Below are positions 1 to 10,346 of a stretch of 64,000 nt of DNA, piece after piece. The stretch is from NCBI GenBank assembly GCA_946122785.1, contig CAMGYJ010000005.1:38306002-38370001 (forward strand), read 5' to 3'. A model generated the notes under the pieces. That model did not search any database and was not told where the DNA came from. It saw only the letters and a list, made by a program, of their open reading frames with translations. Each line of letters starts with the position of its first letter. Positions within the stretch are counted from its first letter, which is position 1. The translations under genes and the position numbers were made by a program. This DNA is from Linum tenue. Its lineage: Eukaryota; Streptophyta; Magnoliopsida; Malpighiales; Linaceae.

Positions 1-685
1 ACCCGAACCCCTGGGTACCCACCCGATCCAACCCGGTCAACGCGGGTAAAATTGTGTTGACGGGTTTTGGGCCGGGGTTGGGTTTAAACCCGTTCACTAT
101 TCACCGGGTTGGGTTGGGTTTGGGTTTAGGTAAACCCGGCCCGTGGGTACCCGCCCACTCATATAATTAATTTTTTCGGTATATTTAATATTCTAAACAA
201 CTAATCTTATTTATATTTGTGGAGACATGTCTAATTTTTTCTTTTTAATTGTGTAGAATTAAGTTGATGTTATGGAGTGGAGAGTAAAGAAACTTAATTG
301 AAAGGAAGAAGTTTTCAATTAAACATGTTATTTATGGGTAATTTGTGATTTGCTTCAATTTTCTTAAGTTTTCTAGATTGGTGTTGAACAATTTGTATAG
401 TTAATTTGTGATTTGCTTGAATTTTCTAATTTGGTGTTTTATATATGGATAATTTGTATTGAGAGATTGATATTTGACTTTAATTTTGATAAGAACTTGT
501 AATTGTAAATTTTTTACGACAAACCCCGTGGGTACCCATGAACCCGCAGATACCCAACGGGTTGGGTTGGGTTTGAATTTTTCAAACCCAGTGGGTTTTA
601 CCCCGGATTTTTTTCAAAGATAAACCCATGAGTTTGGGTTTGGGTTTGGCAAAACCCGACCCAACCCGACCCATTGCCATCCCTA
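1..685. mobile_element. Partial non-autonomous hAT-like element (right end)
   Basis: Both flanks are rich in runs of GGGTTGGGTT and ACCCGACCC around an AT-rich centre. The right end reads CCATTGCCATCCCTA at 671-685, the inverted form of TAGGGATGGCAATGG, a terminus shared with other elements in this window. The left terminus lies before the window, so no target duplication can be checked. No coding potential is seen. Confidence 0.6.
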
Positions 686-1102
686 CTCAATTCCAATAGT
701 TATAAGTAAAATGTAACAATTGTCAAGAAATTATTCATTACTCTAGTCTCCACCTACGTCCATGACCATCGTATTAAGCGAACCCACCTCCACCTCCCAT
801 AGCCTAATTGTCCTCACTGTGTCCCTACCGAAATGACTTCCTTCTCAGCTCCTCCACTTTGCCTTTGCTTGGTTTTGTCTTCCCGTGGGGCCGTGGCTGA
901 TCCATAGCTACCTAGCTAGGAAGCGGACAATTTGTCAATTTCTCGTCTCGTCTTCCTTTCACTTTTTAAACTTCGCCATATCCCATCAATCATTTCTCAT
1001 TTCATTTCCCTAGCTTGTGACGAATTCCCGAGCCGCCTACACCTAATCTAATTAGCTCTTACTACGGTCTATAGTTATAGTACTTGAACCCGCTCCACAA
1101 CT
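686..1102 (+). promoter_or_regulatory. Upstream region of the bHLH gene
   Basis: This stretch lies between the hAT end and the bHLH start codon and presumably holds the promoter and 5' leader. It is pyrimidine-rich near 780-880 and 940-1010. I see no convincing TATA box and no other gene. Confidence 0.3.
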
Positions 1103-1567
1103 ATGCTGCAAGACAAGCGTCCGAGCCCGCGCTCCTTCCTCACTCCTCCTCCGACGTCGTCCTCAGCGGCCAAGCGGCTGAAGCCCGACGCCGCCCTGAG
1201 CAGGGACAGGAAAGACAAGCAGCTGGGAGAGAAGATCGTGGCTCTGCAGCAGTTGGTCTCTCCCTACGGCAAGACCGACACGGCGTCGGTTCTCCAGGAA
1301 GCCATGGACTACATCTCCTTCCTTCACGACCAGCTTAAGGTGCTAAGCGCTCCCTATCTCCTCTCCGCCGCCTCCGCCGCCGCCGGTCCGGGTCTGCGAG
1401 GCAGAGGGCTCTGTCTTGTTCCGGTGGCCGCCACGGCTGCTATTGATCGCACCAATGGGGCGGACCTCTGGGCTCCCACCAAGACGGCGCCGTCTGCTTC
1501 TCCCAGGATCGAGAAGCTACCGCAGCAGCAGCCGCCTATTTCAGCCTATCATTTTTTAGGCCGATAG
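1103..1567 (+). CDS. bHLH153-like atypical basic helix-loop-helix protein
   Basis: The 154-residue product has an N-terminal Ser/Pro-rich segment, a basic segment [16 protein letters not shown] (about 24-39) and a helix-loop-helix at about 40-80 with [20 protein letters not shown], a plant bHLH signature. The basic region lacks the His-Glu-Arg triad of E-box binders, as in the atypical bHLH group, so DNA binding may be weak or partner-dependent. After the HLH come [16 protein letters not shown] and [11 protein letters not shown], blocks I recall from Arabidopsis bHLH153-type proteins. Role inferred: nuclear transcriptional co-regulator. The reading frame is uninterrupted, whereas members of this family usually have introns. 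Codons are GC-rich compared with the flanks. Start chosen at the ATG giving the family-like N-terminus; an overlapping ATG at 1084 is in another frame. Confidence 0.85.
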   Translation: MLQDKRPSPRSFLTPPPTSSSAAKRLKPDAALSRDRKDKQLGEKIVALQQLVSPYGKTDTASVLQEAMDYISFLHDQLKVLSAPYLLSAASAAAGPGLRGRGLCLVPVAATAAIDRTNGADLWAPTKTAPSASPRIEKLPQQQPPISAYHFLGR

Positions 1568-3018
1568 AGAAGCTAGCTAGCCGTGCATTTTGGGTGCGAC
1601 GAGGTTCGTTGATTGTAACTAGTTTTGCAAAGCACAAGTTTATGTGAAACTTCAAACCAAGTTAAGGCTGGACTCTTTTGGCAGACAGAAATTATGAAGT
1701 CATATTAATGGCCATGGGAGAGAATAAACAAATGTTATTCGGCATCGTCCTCATATGCTTTAGGTAACCACACTACCTACCTCTAGCTAGTTATCTGCTA
1801 CTTGCTCTGCTTCCTGGATTATGCGCATTTGGTTCCGGTGGTGGTGGCTGCTTCTACGCGCATGCATGCTTTCATGTGTTGTGCTGCTATCCATTTTTAG
1901 TCCTCGCGGTTAAACCAGATTGGCCATACGTTCGATTGGTGCAGCATTAGAAATTTTATGGAGAGGTGTTCTCTTCTCTCATAAAAAAAAACTTGCTAGT
2001 ACTAATATTCGGCTTTTAAAAATGAAAAAATTTGATTAACACTAGTTACATTGTAATGATCAATATTCGGAAAGTGTAAAAGAAATGAGTCAAAGCTCTT
2101 TAATGTTTGGATGAAAAATTGGTATCTCATTCAACTTTGATTTGATGTATATATTTATTTCGTATTTCGATTTTAGCAAACAACGACGGATAGTATAGTG
2201 AAGAGAGACATTTTGGTGTCATTTTAAGGCACGAATAAGTGTTGGATAGGCATTACCATATATCGACGACGCACTTGGGATACCTTATATTTTCGCTTAT
2301 GTCCAAGGCAAGAAGTTTACCTTGTAGTTATAGCCTAAAGCCTAACTGAGTTTAGGCAAGCATCAAGGTACGATTTTTAGAACCATAGTTTATATTAATA
2401 ACCGGCAAATTGATTGGCCAGTTTGGACGACAAGAAGAAAAAATGGATGAAATTGGACAGAATTGGTATTTTGTTACTTCATGATGATTTTCTGACCTTT
2501 TGTAATGTGACATTTTGAAGTTTTTAGCCAACTCATGTCTTTCTTTACTAAAATCGAAACAAATGAAAGAAAAGCCAGAACATTTGGGCCTCTAAGATTA
2601 CTATTTCCTTCAAAACGGATGTGTATTCAAAGCAATGAAAGCAAACGAAGACTACCCAGCAGATCAGAGCCGTTTTTCCTTATAACTAAACTGAGCTCTC
2701 GAACATAACAAGTTACAGAAACAGGGTTGTCTAGCATCCTGAGTCAGCAGAAATCCCCAGGTTCCGACCTGGGAGCAAGGAAAGGAACCAAACTTGGCTA
2801 CCTTATGCAGCTGCAGTACCCACAAATAACGAACGCACACTAATGCAACAAAAAGCAGAGCCAGAGAAAGACCCCGATCGCCTGACTAACTTTGAATCTC
2901 ATACAATAAGAAAACACGCCAAAGATAACAGTATATTAGAGAGGAAATTCATTATTCATATTCACAAGAATTTCTCAATCAATAAATAGATAGCTTTCTA
3001 CAAAATGGTGATCTGAGA
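1568..3018. other. Intergenic spacer, bHLH to F-box gene
   Basis: It holds the presumed bHLH 3' UTR (an AATAAA-like signal near 1723) and the F-box 3' UTR (about 2640-3018, minus strand). An A-rich run sits at 1982-1990. No gene or clear transposon terminus is recognised. Confidence 0.4.
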
Positions 3019-4758
3019 CTAGCTTTCGGAAACCGAACATCCATGCCTAAGGAAAAGGTTTCTCTGCTGATCACTAAACATACTCCCACAAGGAGGAATA
3101 ACTTTCCTAAGGGAAGGCCTTGTGACCACCATCAATGCAATAATACCATTCCCCAAGCTCTCACAACTCCTCAGGTTTATCTCCCTCAACCTCTTGCAAT
3201 GCTCCACCACTCGACCCACGCCCTGTTTTGTCACACTTAAGCAAGATTCCAAGTCTAATTGCAACAGCCCCTGACAGCTCTCTGCAATCATTCCTAATGC
3301 TTCATTATCCAGAACAGATCCTTGAGCTTTCAGAACCTCCAACTCAGGAAGATCAAAGTCAATGACAAGGCTTTTAATTCCAAAACATCGACTAATCTCC
3401 AGGTGCCTTAGTCGAGTGCACTTGCTTAAAACTTGAGTAACTGCATCTTCTGTGATATTGGGGCAGTAGCTGATGTTAAGCATCTCCAAATTGGGACAGC
3501 CTAAAGCAACCCTTTTCAGACACTCATCACTCAAGCTATTATTGCCAGCCAAATCCAGGGTCTTGATTTTGGATTTCTTCAAGGCGAGTTCCTGCCACTC
3601 TTCCACCCCGATATTCGTGCTCTCCATCTTAACATCTTCGAGCAATGGGCAGGCATTCATCAGGGTAAAGAATGTAAGCCCTGTGAGCTTAGAACAGAGG
3701 CCAAGGTTTATGAATGTCAAGTTGGGAAGGTAGTTGCAGAACTCAATCATGGACTCATCGGTGAGAAAATTTGCTCCTTCGAGGTCCAAGTACGCTAAGA
3801 ATTGATATCTCAGCAACAAGTACTGAACCCCAACAGAACTGAAATTATAGCAGTGGGAGATTGACAACTTCTCCAGAGAAAGATTTGCTTCTGCAACCAA
3901 ACTTAGCAATTCATCTGATATAAACGAGTTGGACAGATGAAGCGCGCCCAAGTTCTTCGCATAGGCAAACGACTCCTTCATGGACGAATCCAGCGAAGGG
4001 ATACCAATTCCATCCAACGCCACAGAGTTCAAGTTCACGGCACTTCGTAGAGCCAACCCAATTCCAGCCTGGGTTATGAAATCGCAATCAAGAAGCACGA
4101 TATCGCTCAACAAGGAGCAATTCAACGACAAAGACAAAACCGATTTATCAGTAATGAACTGGTTACCGGAAATGTCGATCCGCCGCAAGTCGATCAGCTT
4201 GGATGACAAATCAGCGATCCCTTCGTCGGTCACGAACGTCATAAACGTATGCAAATCCAACGACCCATTAGGATTGAAGCGCGAGCTGTACTGAGGGAAG
4301 CTGATGTCGAGATCCTGCAGGAAAGGAAACGATTTCCCAATCACAACCAGATCGGCGTTCTGCAACCCGGAGATCTTGGAGCAATTCAGCTCCTTGAGAT
4401 TCGTCATTCTACTCCCCAACGCGGCGAGCCCCTCGGAAGGGAAGTAGCAGTGACCTGAGATGTCAAGAGATTCGAGGTCGAGCGGAGATTTCGAGATTCG
4501 GCAGAGGAGCGAGTTGAGGTCGCCGTGAAAGTCGCGGACTTTGATCTCTGTGACATTCGGGAATCGCCGGAGAAGGAGGGACAGCGACGGGGCCGTACGG
4601 GAGGTGATGGTGAGGGAACGGCGGAGGTGATTGGTGATGGAGAGGAATTGGGAGGAGACGAGGGAGAGGGACTCGAAGCTTCGATTCTGATCGAGGGAAT
4701 TCATAATCGATTCCCAGCATTCGGCCGGCAATTCAGCTGGCTTGTTAGTTTCTGCCAT
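3019..4758 (-). CDS. F-box/LRR-repeat protein (intronless)
   Basis: The 579-residue product begins with an F-box at about residues 9-50 (LPAECWESIMNSL, then SLSLVSSQFLSITN), followed by about 16-18 leucine-rich repeats of the cysteine-containing/RNI type, with blocks such as LESLDISGHCYFPSEGL, LEKLSISHCYNFSSVGV and LEMLNISYCPNITEDAV, up to the C-terminus. By family knowledge it is the substrate-recognition subunit of an SCF (SKP1-CUL1-F-box) ubiquitin ligase: the F-box binds SKP1/ASK and the LRR solenoid selects the target, which cannot be read from sequence. The open frame extends upstream to 5082, but I start at the internal Met at 4758 because the extra 108 residues have no family character and their first codons lie in a transposon end (5052-5720). 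The gene has no introns or lesions. Confidence 0.88.
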   Translation of the reverse strand: MAETNKPAELPAECWESIMNSLDQNRSFESLSLVSSQFLSITNHLRRSLTITSRTAPSLSLLLRRFPNVTEIKVRDFHGDLNSLLCRISKSPLDLESLDISGHCYFPSEGLAALGSRMTNLKELNCSKISGLQNADLVVIGKSFPFLQDLDISFPQYSSRFNPNGSLDLHTFMTFVTDEGIADLSSKLIDLRRIDISGNQFITDKSVLSLSLNCSLLSDIVLLDCDFITQAGIGLALRSAVNLNSVALDGIGIPSLDSSMKESFAYAKNLGALHLSNSFISDELLSLVAEANLSLEKLSISHCYNFSSVGVQYLLLRYQFLAYLDLEGANFLTDESMIEFCNYLPNLTFINLGLCSKLTGLTFFTLMNACPLLEDVKMESTNIGVEEWQELALKKSKIKTLDLAGNNSLSDECLKRVALGCPNLEMLNISYCPNITEDAVTQVLSKCTRLRHLEISRCFGIKSLVIDFDLPELEVLKAQGSVLDNEALGMIAESCQGLLQLDLESCLSVTKQGVGRVVEHCKRLREINLRSCESLGNGIIALMVVTRPSLRKVIPPCGSMFSDQQRNLFLRHGCSVSES

Positions 4759-5051
4759 CGGATTGCGGAATCGTGGAAGATGGAATTGGGAAATTGGGAT
4801 CAGGGTTTGTCGAGAGAGAGGGAAAGTGGTAAGGATGATCGGCGAAATTTCTGGATCGTTGGGAGTTTCGGCGAAGTGGATGACGGGTTGGTGGATCATG
4901 GATGCGGGCCAGGTGGGTGCACCGACGCCGTAACGGGTGGATATCCAGAAATCCGTTTCAGATGGGACCCGGGAGTGGTGACGATCGGGTTTTTTCCAAA
5001 TCAATTCGGATAATCGGATCTCAACAGGCGGAGATCGCTCAAATAAGTTTA

Positions 5052-5720
5052 CTGAATCGCTATTCGTCGCCCTAAAATTCAAATTTTATCGCCCTAAAAC
5101 GCACTAAATCGACATATTTACCCCTTAATAAAATTTATATTATCCTTACTTTCGTCTCTCTCCCACCTCGGAGTAGCCGGAGTTCGAAGCTAATTCAAAC
5201 GAAAAAAGGGCAAGGGAACAAGGAGTCGATTACTCGATTTAAGTATAATTGAACTCCTACTTGCAAAACGCGACCCAGCCGCCCGCTCAGCTCCAGCGGC
5301 GGTTGTCGGAGAATTGACGCCGAAATTTTGGTGCCATTTTTGTCCTAGTCATCGTCGTCCATCATTCAGGAATCAGGTAGAGGAAAGAGGAGAGTCTAAC
5401 CGGCTTTCGTTCTGCCGTTGCTTTCAACCCCATCTCCCCGTCCACCGTCGCCTTGCACGTAGTCAACTTCTTCCTCGTCTCCAATAATAGCTTGTCCAAA
5501 TAAATGCCACAGTTTTGTGTCCCCAATGAAAAGCAACCATATTAATAAATCCCAATGTAGCTTGCTTCCATGTCCCCAGCTGAAATGGACATGATCTTTG
5601 GTAGCCCGGCCACCGCTGTAGTTTTTTCCCTGTAAATAAATGCACTAAGGACATTAAAGTAAAATTAACTTAATTAGGGCGACGAATAAGGATTTTTAGG
5701 GCGACGAATAGCAATCCCCG
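5052..5720. mobile_element. Non-autonomous TIR element upstream of the F-box gene
   Basis: The termini are inverted: CGCTATTCGTCGCCCTAAAA near 5058-5077 faces TTTTAGGGCGACGAATAGCA near 5693-5712. The motif is repeated just inside each end. The flanks carry TAAGTTTA at 5044-5051 and 5721-5728, an 8-bp (or imperfect 9-bp) target duplication, consistent with hAT or Mutator-like insertion. No transposase is seen. Confidence 0.7.
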
Positions 5721-5932
5721 TAAGTTTATCGGTGAATAGCAGTTTGAATCCCTCTACTTATGCCCTTTAAGTGAACAACTGCGTGTACTATGATTCGTAT
5801 CAATCAAGTCCCTGCAGTATCTCACCTTTACAAATCTAGCCTCTCTACTTATATTACTGTTCAAAATGGCCCCTGCATTGTGAGTTAACATGATAAACAC
5901 ATCAATGCAGTTGCAAATATAATTGCGTTTAT

Positions 5933-6331
5933 GGTTCAGGCTAGCGTACGCCCGGGCGTACCTTAGTCTACCGTACGACCGTTGAGTTTTGTTATTTAGA
6001 CAATGAATTAACCGGAGTTTTTGGCATGATACTATACCCTAACCTCTAATGGATAAACCCCAGTCCCTAATTCATTAATCCAAAGCATAATATTCATTTA
6101 ATCTTGAAATGAAAATCAACGGTCTTGATTTGTCAAAATTATTGTTGATTTACTTTTTAAGATTAAACGAATCTCATGAGTTGGGTTAGAAAATTAGGGA
6201 CTGGGGTTTATCCATTAGAGGTTAGGGTATAGTATCATGCCAAAAACTCCGGTTAATTCATGATCTAAACAGTAAAACTCAACGGGCGTATAGTAGACTA
6301 AGGTACGCCCGGGCGTACGCTAGCCTTTGCC
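5933..6331. mobile_element. Foldback Mutator-like MITE, 10-bp target duplication
   Basis: This 399-bp element is nearly all inverted repeat: arms of about 150 bp (5939-6080 and 6190-6325) share AGCGTACGCCCGGGCGTACC and the block about GGATAAACCCCAGTCCCTAA, separated by about 100 AT-rich bases. It is flanked by TTGCGTTTAT at 5923-5932 and 6332-6341. Termini start GG. A 9-10-bp duplication and long TIRs point to a Mutator-like origin. No coding potential. Confidence 0.8.
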
Positions 6332-6589
6332 TTGCGTTTATATGTTTTTGTTGTCGTCTCAAAATTTTATTTAAACTCATATTACTTTAATCGTAGCATG
6401 TCAATTCAATCCATGCATATTGGGGCCAACATATTTTGCAATAAAAAATATAAATTTAAAATAAATAAAAAAACCAATAAAAGGGTATAGCCAGCCAATA
6501 TGGCTTGCAAATTGATTTGGCCTCAAATGTACACATTTTAATCCTCATTTCTTATTCGTTTATCTTAGTATTTCATCGTTCCTCGACAT

Positions 6590-7160
6590 TATTTCACGCT
6601 AGGTTGTGCTTGTTTTGATACATTTCACATTCTAGCACGTGTGGAAGGGTCGATGACGAGTTTCGGGATAATATAATTGGAGGTCAAAAAGAGCAAAAAC
6701 CAAAGAAAAGTCTGAAGTACCGTGACAATTGCCTCGTAAGTCGTAACAGTGAAGTGCAGGCGTCTAGGAAGCAGCCGCAGTTCACGGTTAAACGAAGGAG
6801 CTTACGGTCTCCTAAGACCGTGAATGGGAGCCACAAACCGTGAACATCGAGCAGGCCAGCGAGGTTTCAGAGGTTACTGACGACAGGCGAGTTCATGGTC
6901 GCTAAGACCTTGAACTGGGCCATTAACCGTGAACCCAGAAGAGTGAAGCGGTGCTTTTTGGAGACGACTGAGTTCACGAACGCGTTTAGGTCATGGCCGT
7001 GAACTGGTCACTTTCGGGCAAATATGAAAACAGCAGCGGGGAGAGAGAAAAGGGAGCTGGTTCTGGGAGAGAAATTCAATTCCTTCTCTAGGGTTTTGCC
7101 CAAAACACCAAAGGGGAGTTCTAGTGAGAGAGAGAGTGCTAGAGTGATCTTGGTGCTTGA
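6590..7160 (+). mobile_element. Relic resembling an Athila/Tat LTR
   Basis: The segment begins with TTTCACGCTAGGTTGTG, also present in the LTRs at 45047 and 50610. It continues with a GC-richer stretch full of CCGTGAAC/GTTCACGG motifs and ends in an AGAGAGAG-rich, AGGGTTTTG-containing part, the layout of Athila-type LTRs. No boundaries or target duplication were found, so it is a fragment. Confidence 0.45.
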
Positions 7161-7282
7161 TTTATGGGTGTGGGTACCCGCAAAATATGAGGTAGGTATA
7201 CCCACCCCAATTTCCACCCCTATCAGCAAAGCACGATACCAACCTAGTTGTTTCCTATAAGCATCAAGCAAGCATGCATGGA

Positions 7283-8590
7283 CACTGGCGGATCCAGGGG
7301 GTGGCCACCCCCAGGCCACGGCCCAGCCCTCCTTTGGATCCGGAGCTAGTATAGTCCATATGTGTTTATCGATTTTAGCCATTCGGCTCGGTATTATTTT
7401 ATAATACGATTGTGGTAATTAGGAAAATGGGTCAGATGAACATATTCAAATCACAACTCTAAATTTAGCATGGAAATTTTAACTCCAATGATTCTTGTCT
7501 AAAGAAAAACAAACAATGAAATCTAAAATTCTAAAAGTCTCAAACGTAAAAGACTAAAAGAAATATATATTGATTAGTCGATTGATTTGTCTAGTGTTGG
7601 CATTGCTCGTTTCAACAACTACGATGGAGAGAACCTTTTCAACAATGAAATAGGTGAAAAATTATTTGTGCAACAAAATGAGCGATGAATTTCTCGCCAA
7701 TTGGTTAACTATTTTATCTGAAAGAAAGTATGATATTGGTATGGATGTAGAATTCATTATTGATGAATTCACTATATTAAAATTTAAAAGATCGACGTGT
7801 AAAATTGATATTGTGATAAAACTATGATTCTTTTACGATATCTAATTTTCTAATGAAATGCGGCTCAGTGTTCTACTGTATCCTGAATCCGCGCTCTGTA
7901 GGAGTGGGCGTTGGGTGGGTCGGGTGGATTTTGACCATAAAATGCACCCACCCGCGCTTAAACGGATTGATAATTTTTAACCCACCACCCACCCATATTT
8001 AGTCTCGGGTTGGGTCGGGCGGTTGGTGGATGATTCGGGTGGGTTTGTGGGTTCACCCACATCACAATGTATATAATATAAAGGAGTTAACTTGACATGA
8101 TAATAGGTGAAGAGAGTTATCAGGGGAAACAAGAAGATGAAATAGGGTGGAAAATGTCGAATTAGTTCTTAAATTGGATATAAATTCTATTATGAAAGAG
8201 TTTTCTACAGATTGAGATGATTATCAGGTGCAAGGAACAAAGGAAAGAGCAGTTCTCTAGGCACAAGAATTAGAGGAAAAAATAAAGGGAAGAAGAGGGG
8301 ATCGCTATTTGGAAGGTTGGCTTTGAGGTTCAAACTCCAGTAGCAGTCCTAGTTTATGTCTAACGTCTCCACTCTCCCTTCTTTAGCGCCGACGACTTTG
8401 ATCTTTTTGCTGTTGGGTTGAACGGGTCACCCGCGCACCCACCCACAACCCACCCACCACCCAACAGATGGCTCCCAGCACAACCCGTCACCCACCCATA
8501 GACCCACCCACTTAACGAAATTCGGGTCAAATGCGGGTGGGTCGGGCCAAACCCGCGGATAATCCGCCCACATGCCCAGCCCTAGCGCTC
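7283..8590 (+). mobile_element. hAT relic (CAGTGGCGGATCC type) with a nested hAT
   Basis: The left end reads CACTGGCGGATCCAGG and the right end, interrupted by a nested element, gives the inverse of GCGGATTCAGG. TGCATGGA flanks it at 7275-7282 and 8591-8598, an 8-bp target duplication. The interior at about 7600-7800 matches the transposase dimerisation remnant at 30660-30840, with words corresponding to TTMERTFST and NKMSDEFLANWL, but is broken by stops. Confidence 0.75.
7899..8584. mobile_element. Nested non-autonomous hAT element
   Basis: This 686-bp element runs from TAGGAGTGGGCGTTGGG to CCACATGCCCAGCCCTA (inverse TAGGGCTGGGCATGTGG). It is flanked by perfect GCGCTCTG copies at 7891-7898 and 8585-8592. 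Its subterminal parts are GGGTGGGT-rich. No transposase. It sits 6 bp inside the right end of the older hAT. Confidence 0.85.
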
Positions 8591-8598
8591 TGCATGGA

Positions 8599-9273
8599 AA
8601 TTATGTTATTTGCCTTGTCTGCTTGAACAGAACGATGATGATGGCCTACTACGCGTTTGCCCTCCATTTGTCCCATGACGATGGAAAACTATGTAGTCGC
8701 TAACGTTTGTTTCTCCCGTTTGTACTGAAGCAATTTTGCACGATCCCATTTGTTTCGGTCTGGAGACGAAATTGTCAAGATCGATGCTTCGAAAAGGTCA
8801 AGATCATGTTCGTATTAGTTATCACAGGCCACAGCTATACCATTACCATACGCTAATTCCATGGTGTACAACAATGAATAATTGGTGTCTGCTGAGCCCA
8901 GTATTAATTGCATGTATCATGACGAGGGAGTTGGTTTGGAAGTCCCTTGAGAATGATGATTAGTATTATTAATTAACAGCTTTTGGCAGGTAATCATTTG
9001 GATCTTGCATCACCAGCTTGGCTTTCTGTTGCTGCTTAGATTTGTGTTTCTGTCTCTATTTATCGGATTTGAAAGAGAGGTGATCATGATGTTCGACAAG
9101 AAAAAATATTTTGTGTAAATTTAATATAGTTGTACTTATGACTTATTGAATACCTATTTTAAACGCGATCCACACATCTTTGAACAGTGAACACAGTTCG
9201 AACATATATAGATGTTTGATATGATATTTAAACAAAATTATTAGTTAAATTATATCTCCTCTTATATGAAGGT
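8599..9273. other. Spacer without recognisable gene
   Basis: AT-rich sequence with a few short open frames lacking family resemblance or codon bias. Nothing recognised. Confidence 0.4.
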
Positions 9274-9276
9274 TTA

Positions 9277-9651
9277 GAGCATCTCCAATGGTGCAATTCT
9301 AGAGAATTGCAAGCTGATGCGGCAAGGTATTACAATTACAACTTTGAATGACATTGATGTGGGGAGCTATTGCAAAGATGCAAATTTGCTTTGTTGCAAT
9401 TCAAAATGACTCGCTGGTGGACCCCTTTTTTATCCTTTATTATATACTTTAATGGTTTAAAATGATAGAGATAGTATATTAATAGTTTAGTAGTATTAAA
9501 TTAATGTGTTGGTCCCACCCACTGAAATTGCAATTGGATTGCATTGATGTAGGGAGAATGAAATTTAGAAATGTTATTTTCTAAAAGTTGCAGAAACGGA
9601 AGTTGTGACCACCTATGAAATTGCAAATGAATTTCATTGTTGGAGATGCTC
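9277..9651. mobile_element. PIF/Harbinger-like (Tourist-type) MITE
   Basis: The 375-bp element starts GAGCATCTCCAATGGTG and ends TTCATTGTTGGAGATGCTC, giving inverted termini GAGCATCTCCAA. It is flanked by TTA at 9274-9276 and 9652-9654, the 3-bp target duplication of PIF/Harbinger elements. Non-coding. Confidence 0.8.
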
Positions 9652-9654
9652 TTA

Positions 9655-10346
9655 GAAAGAGTTCCACAAACTAGAACTCGTTATGTTACTTTAATTTGCA
9701 TAGAAAAGGTACAATTTTGACTGCTTTAACGACCTCGGGGCTCCTTATCACCTTGGTGACTAGTTAGTGCTGACTTGATATCCTCATTGTTGGACCGGTT
9801 TGGTGTCGAGTTGAACTTCACTCAAGTCTAGCAGCCTTGCCTCAAAGATGAAGTCTCTCGATCACACCATTAACAACCCCAGTGACACACACTTAGCATC
9901 GTTGCTACCCACCTTGATATAACGAAAACCTAATGCCCAAGTAACCGACCCTTCCAAGTCGTTGGTACTTTGCCCATCTCGTCGGCTTCCACCAAGCCTC
10001 TTGGAAACACTCAAAATCCCCACCCATTCTGAAAGGCATCCATCTTGGAAACACTCAACTAATTATTAGTTTCCTCTGCTAGCTAGGTAAACAAACTAGA
10101 ACATTTAGAAGGCACAAACTTTTGTGATGATTGATTAAAAACTCAAATGACATGGCAGGATCTAATCCATTTCTATAATCTAAATGGAATGAGAGCGAGA
10201 TAAAAATGGATTCTTTTTTGTTTATTCACAATGTGCTATCGTAAAACGGAACAATTCTATGAAGTTTTCATTTCAAATAATATTGCAATGAAGGAGAAGA
10301 GAAAGGATAGAATACCCAAAAAAACCTACAGAAGTTTAATGGAAAT
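9655..10346. other. Spacer and ZIP gene 3' flank
   Basis: Bases 9730-10060 are more GC-rich, with CTTGGTGAC- and CTTGATATCC-like words recalling the low-copy repeat region at 59300-60100, probably a retroelement remnant. About 10200-10346 is the likely ZIP 3' UTR (minus strand). No gene is seen. Confidence 0.35.

Noticed and set aside
1..160. Telomere-like repeat
   Set aside because: GGGTTGGGTT/GGGTTTGGG words are not the TTTAGGG array; they are the subterminal repeats of a hAT-type element.
4758..5082. N-terminal extension of the F-box protein by 108 residues
   Set aside because: The extension has no family resemblance and its beginning lies inside a transposon with a clear target duplication.
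6640..7000. CCGTGAAC-rich segment as another copy of the CACCG module array
   Set aside because: The motifs are not CACCG/CGGTG, spacing is irregular and the context is LTR-like.
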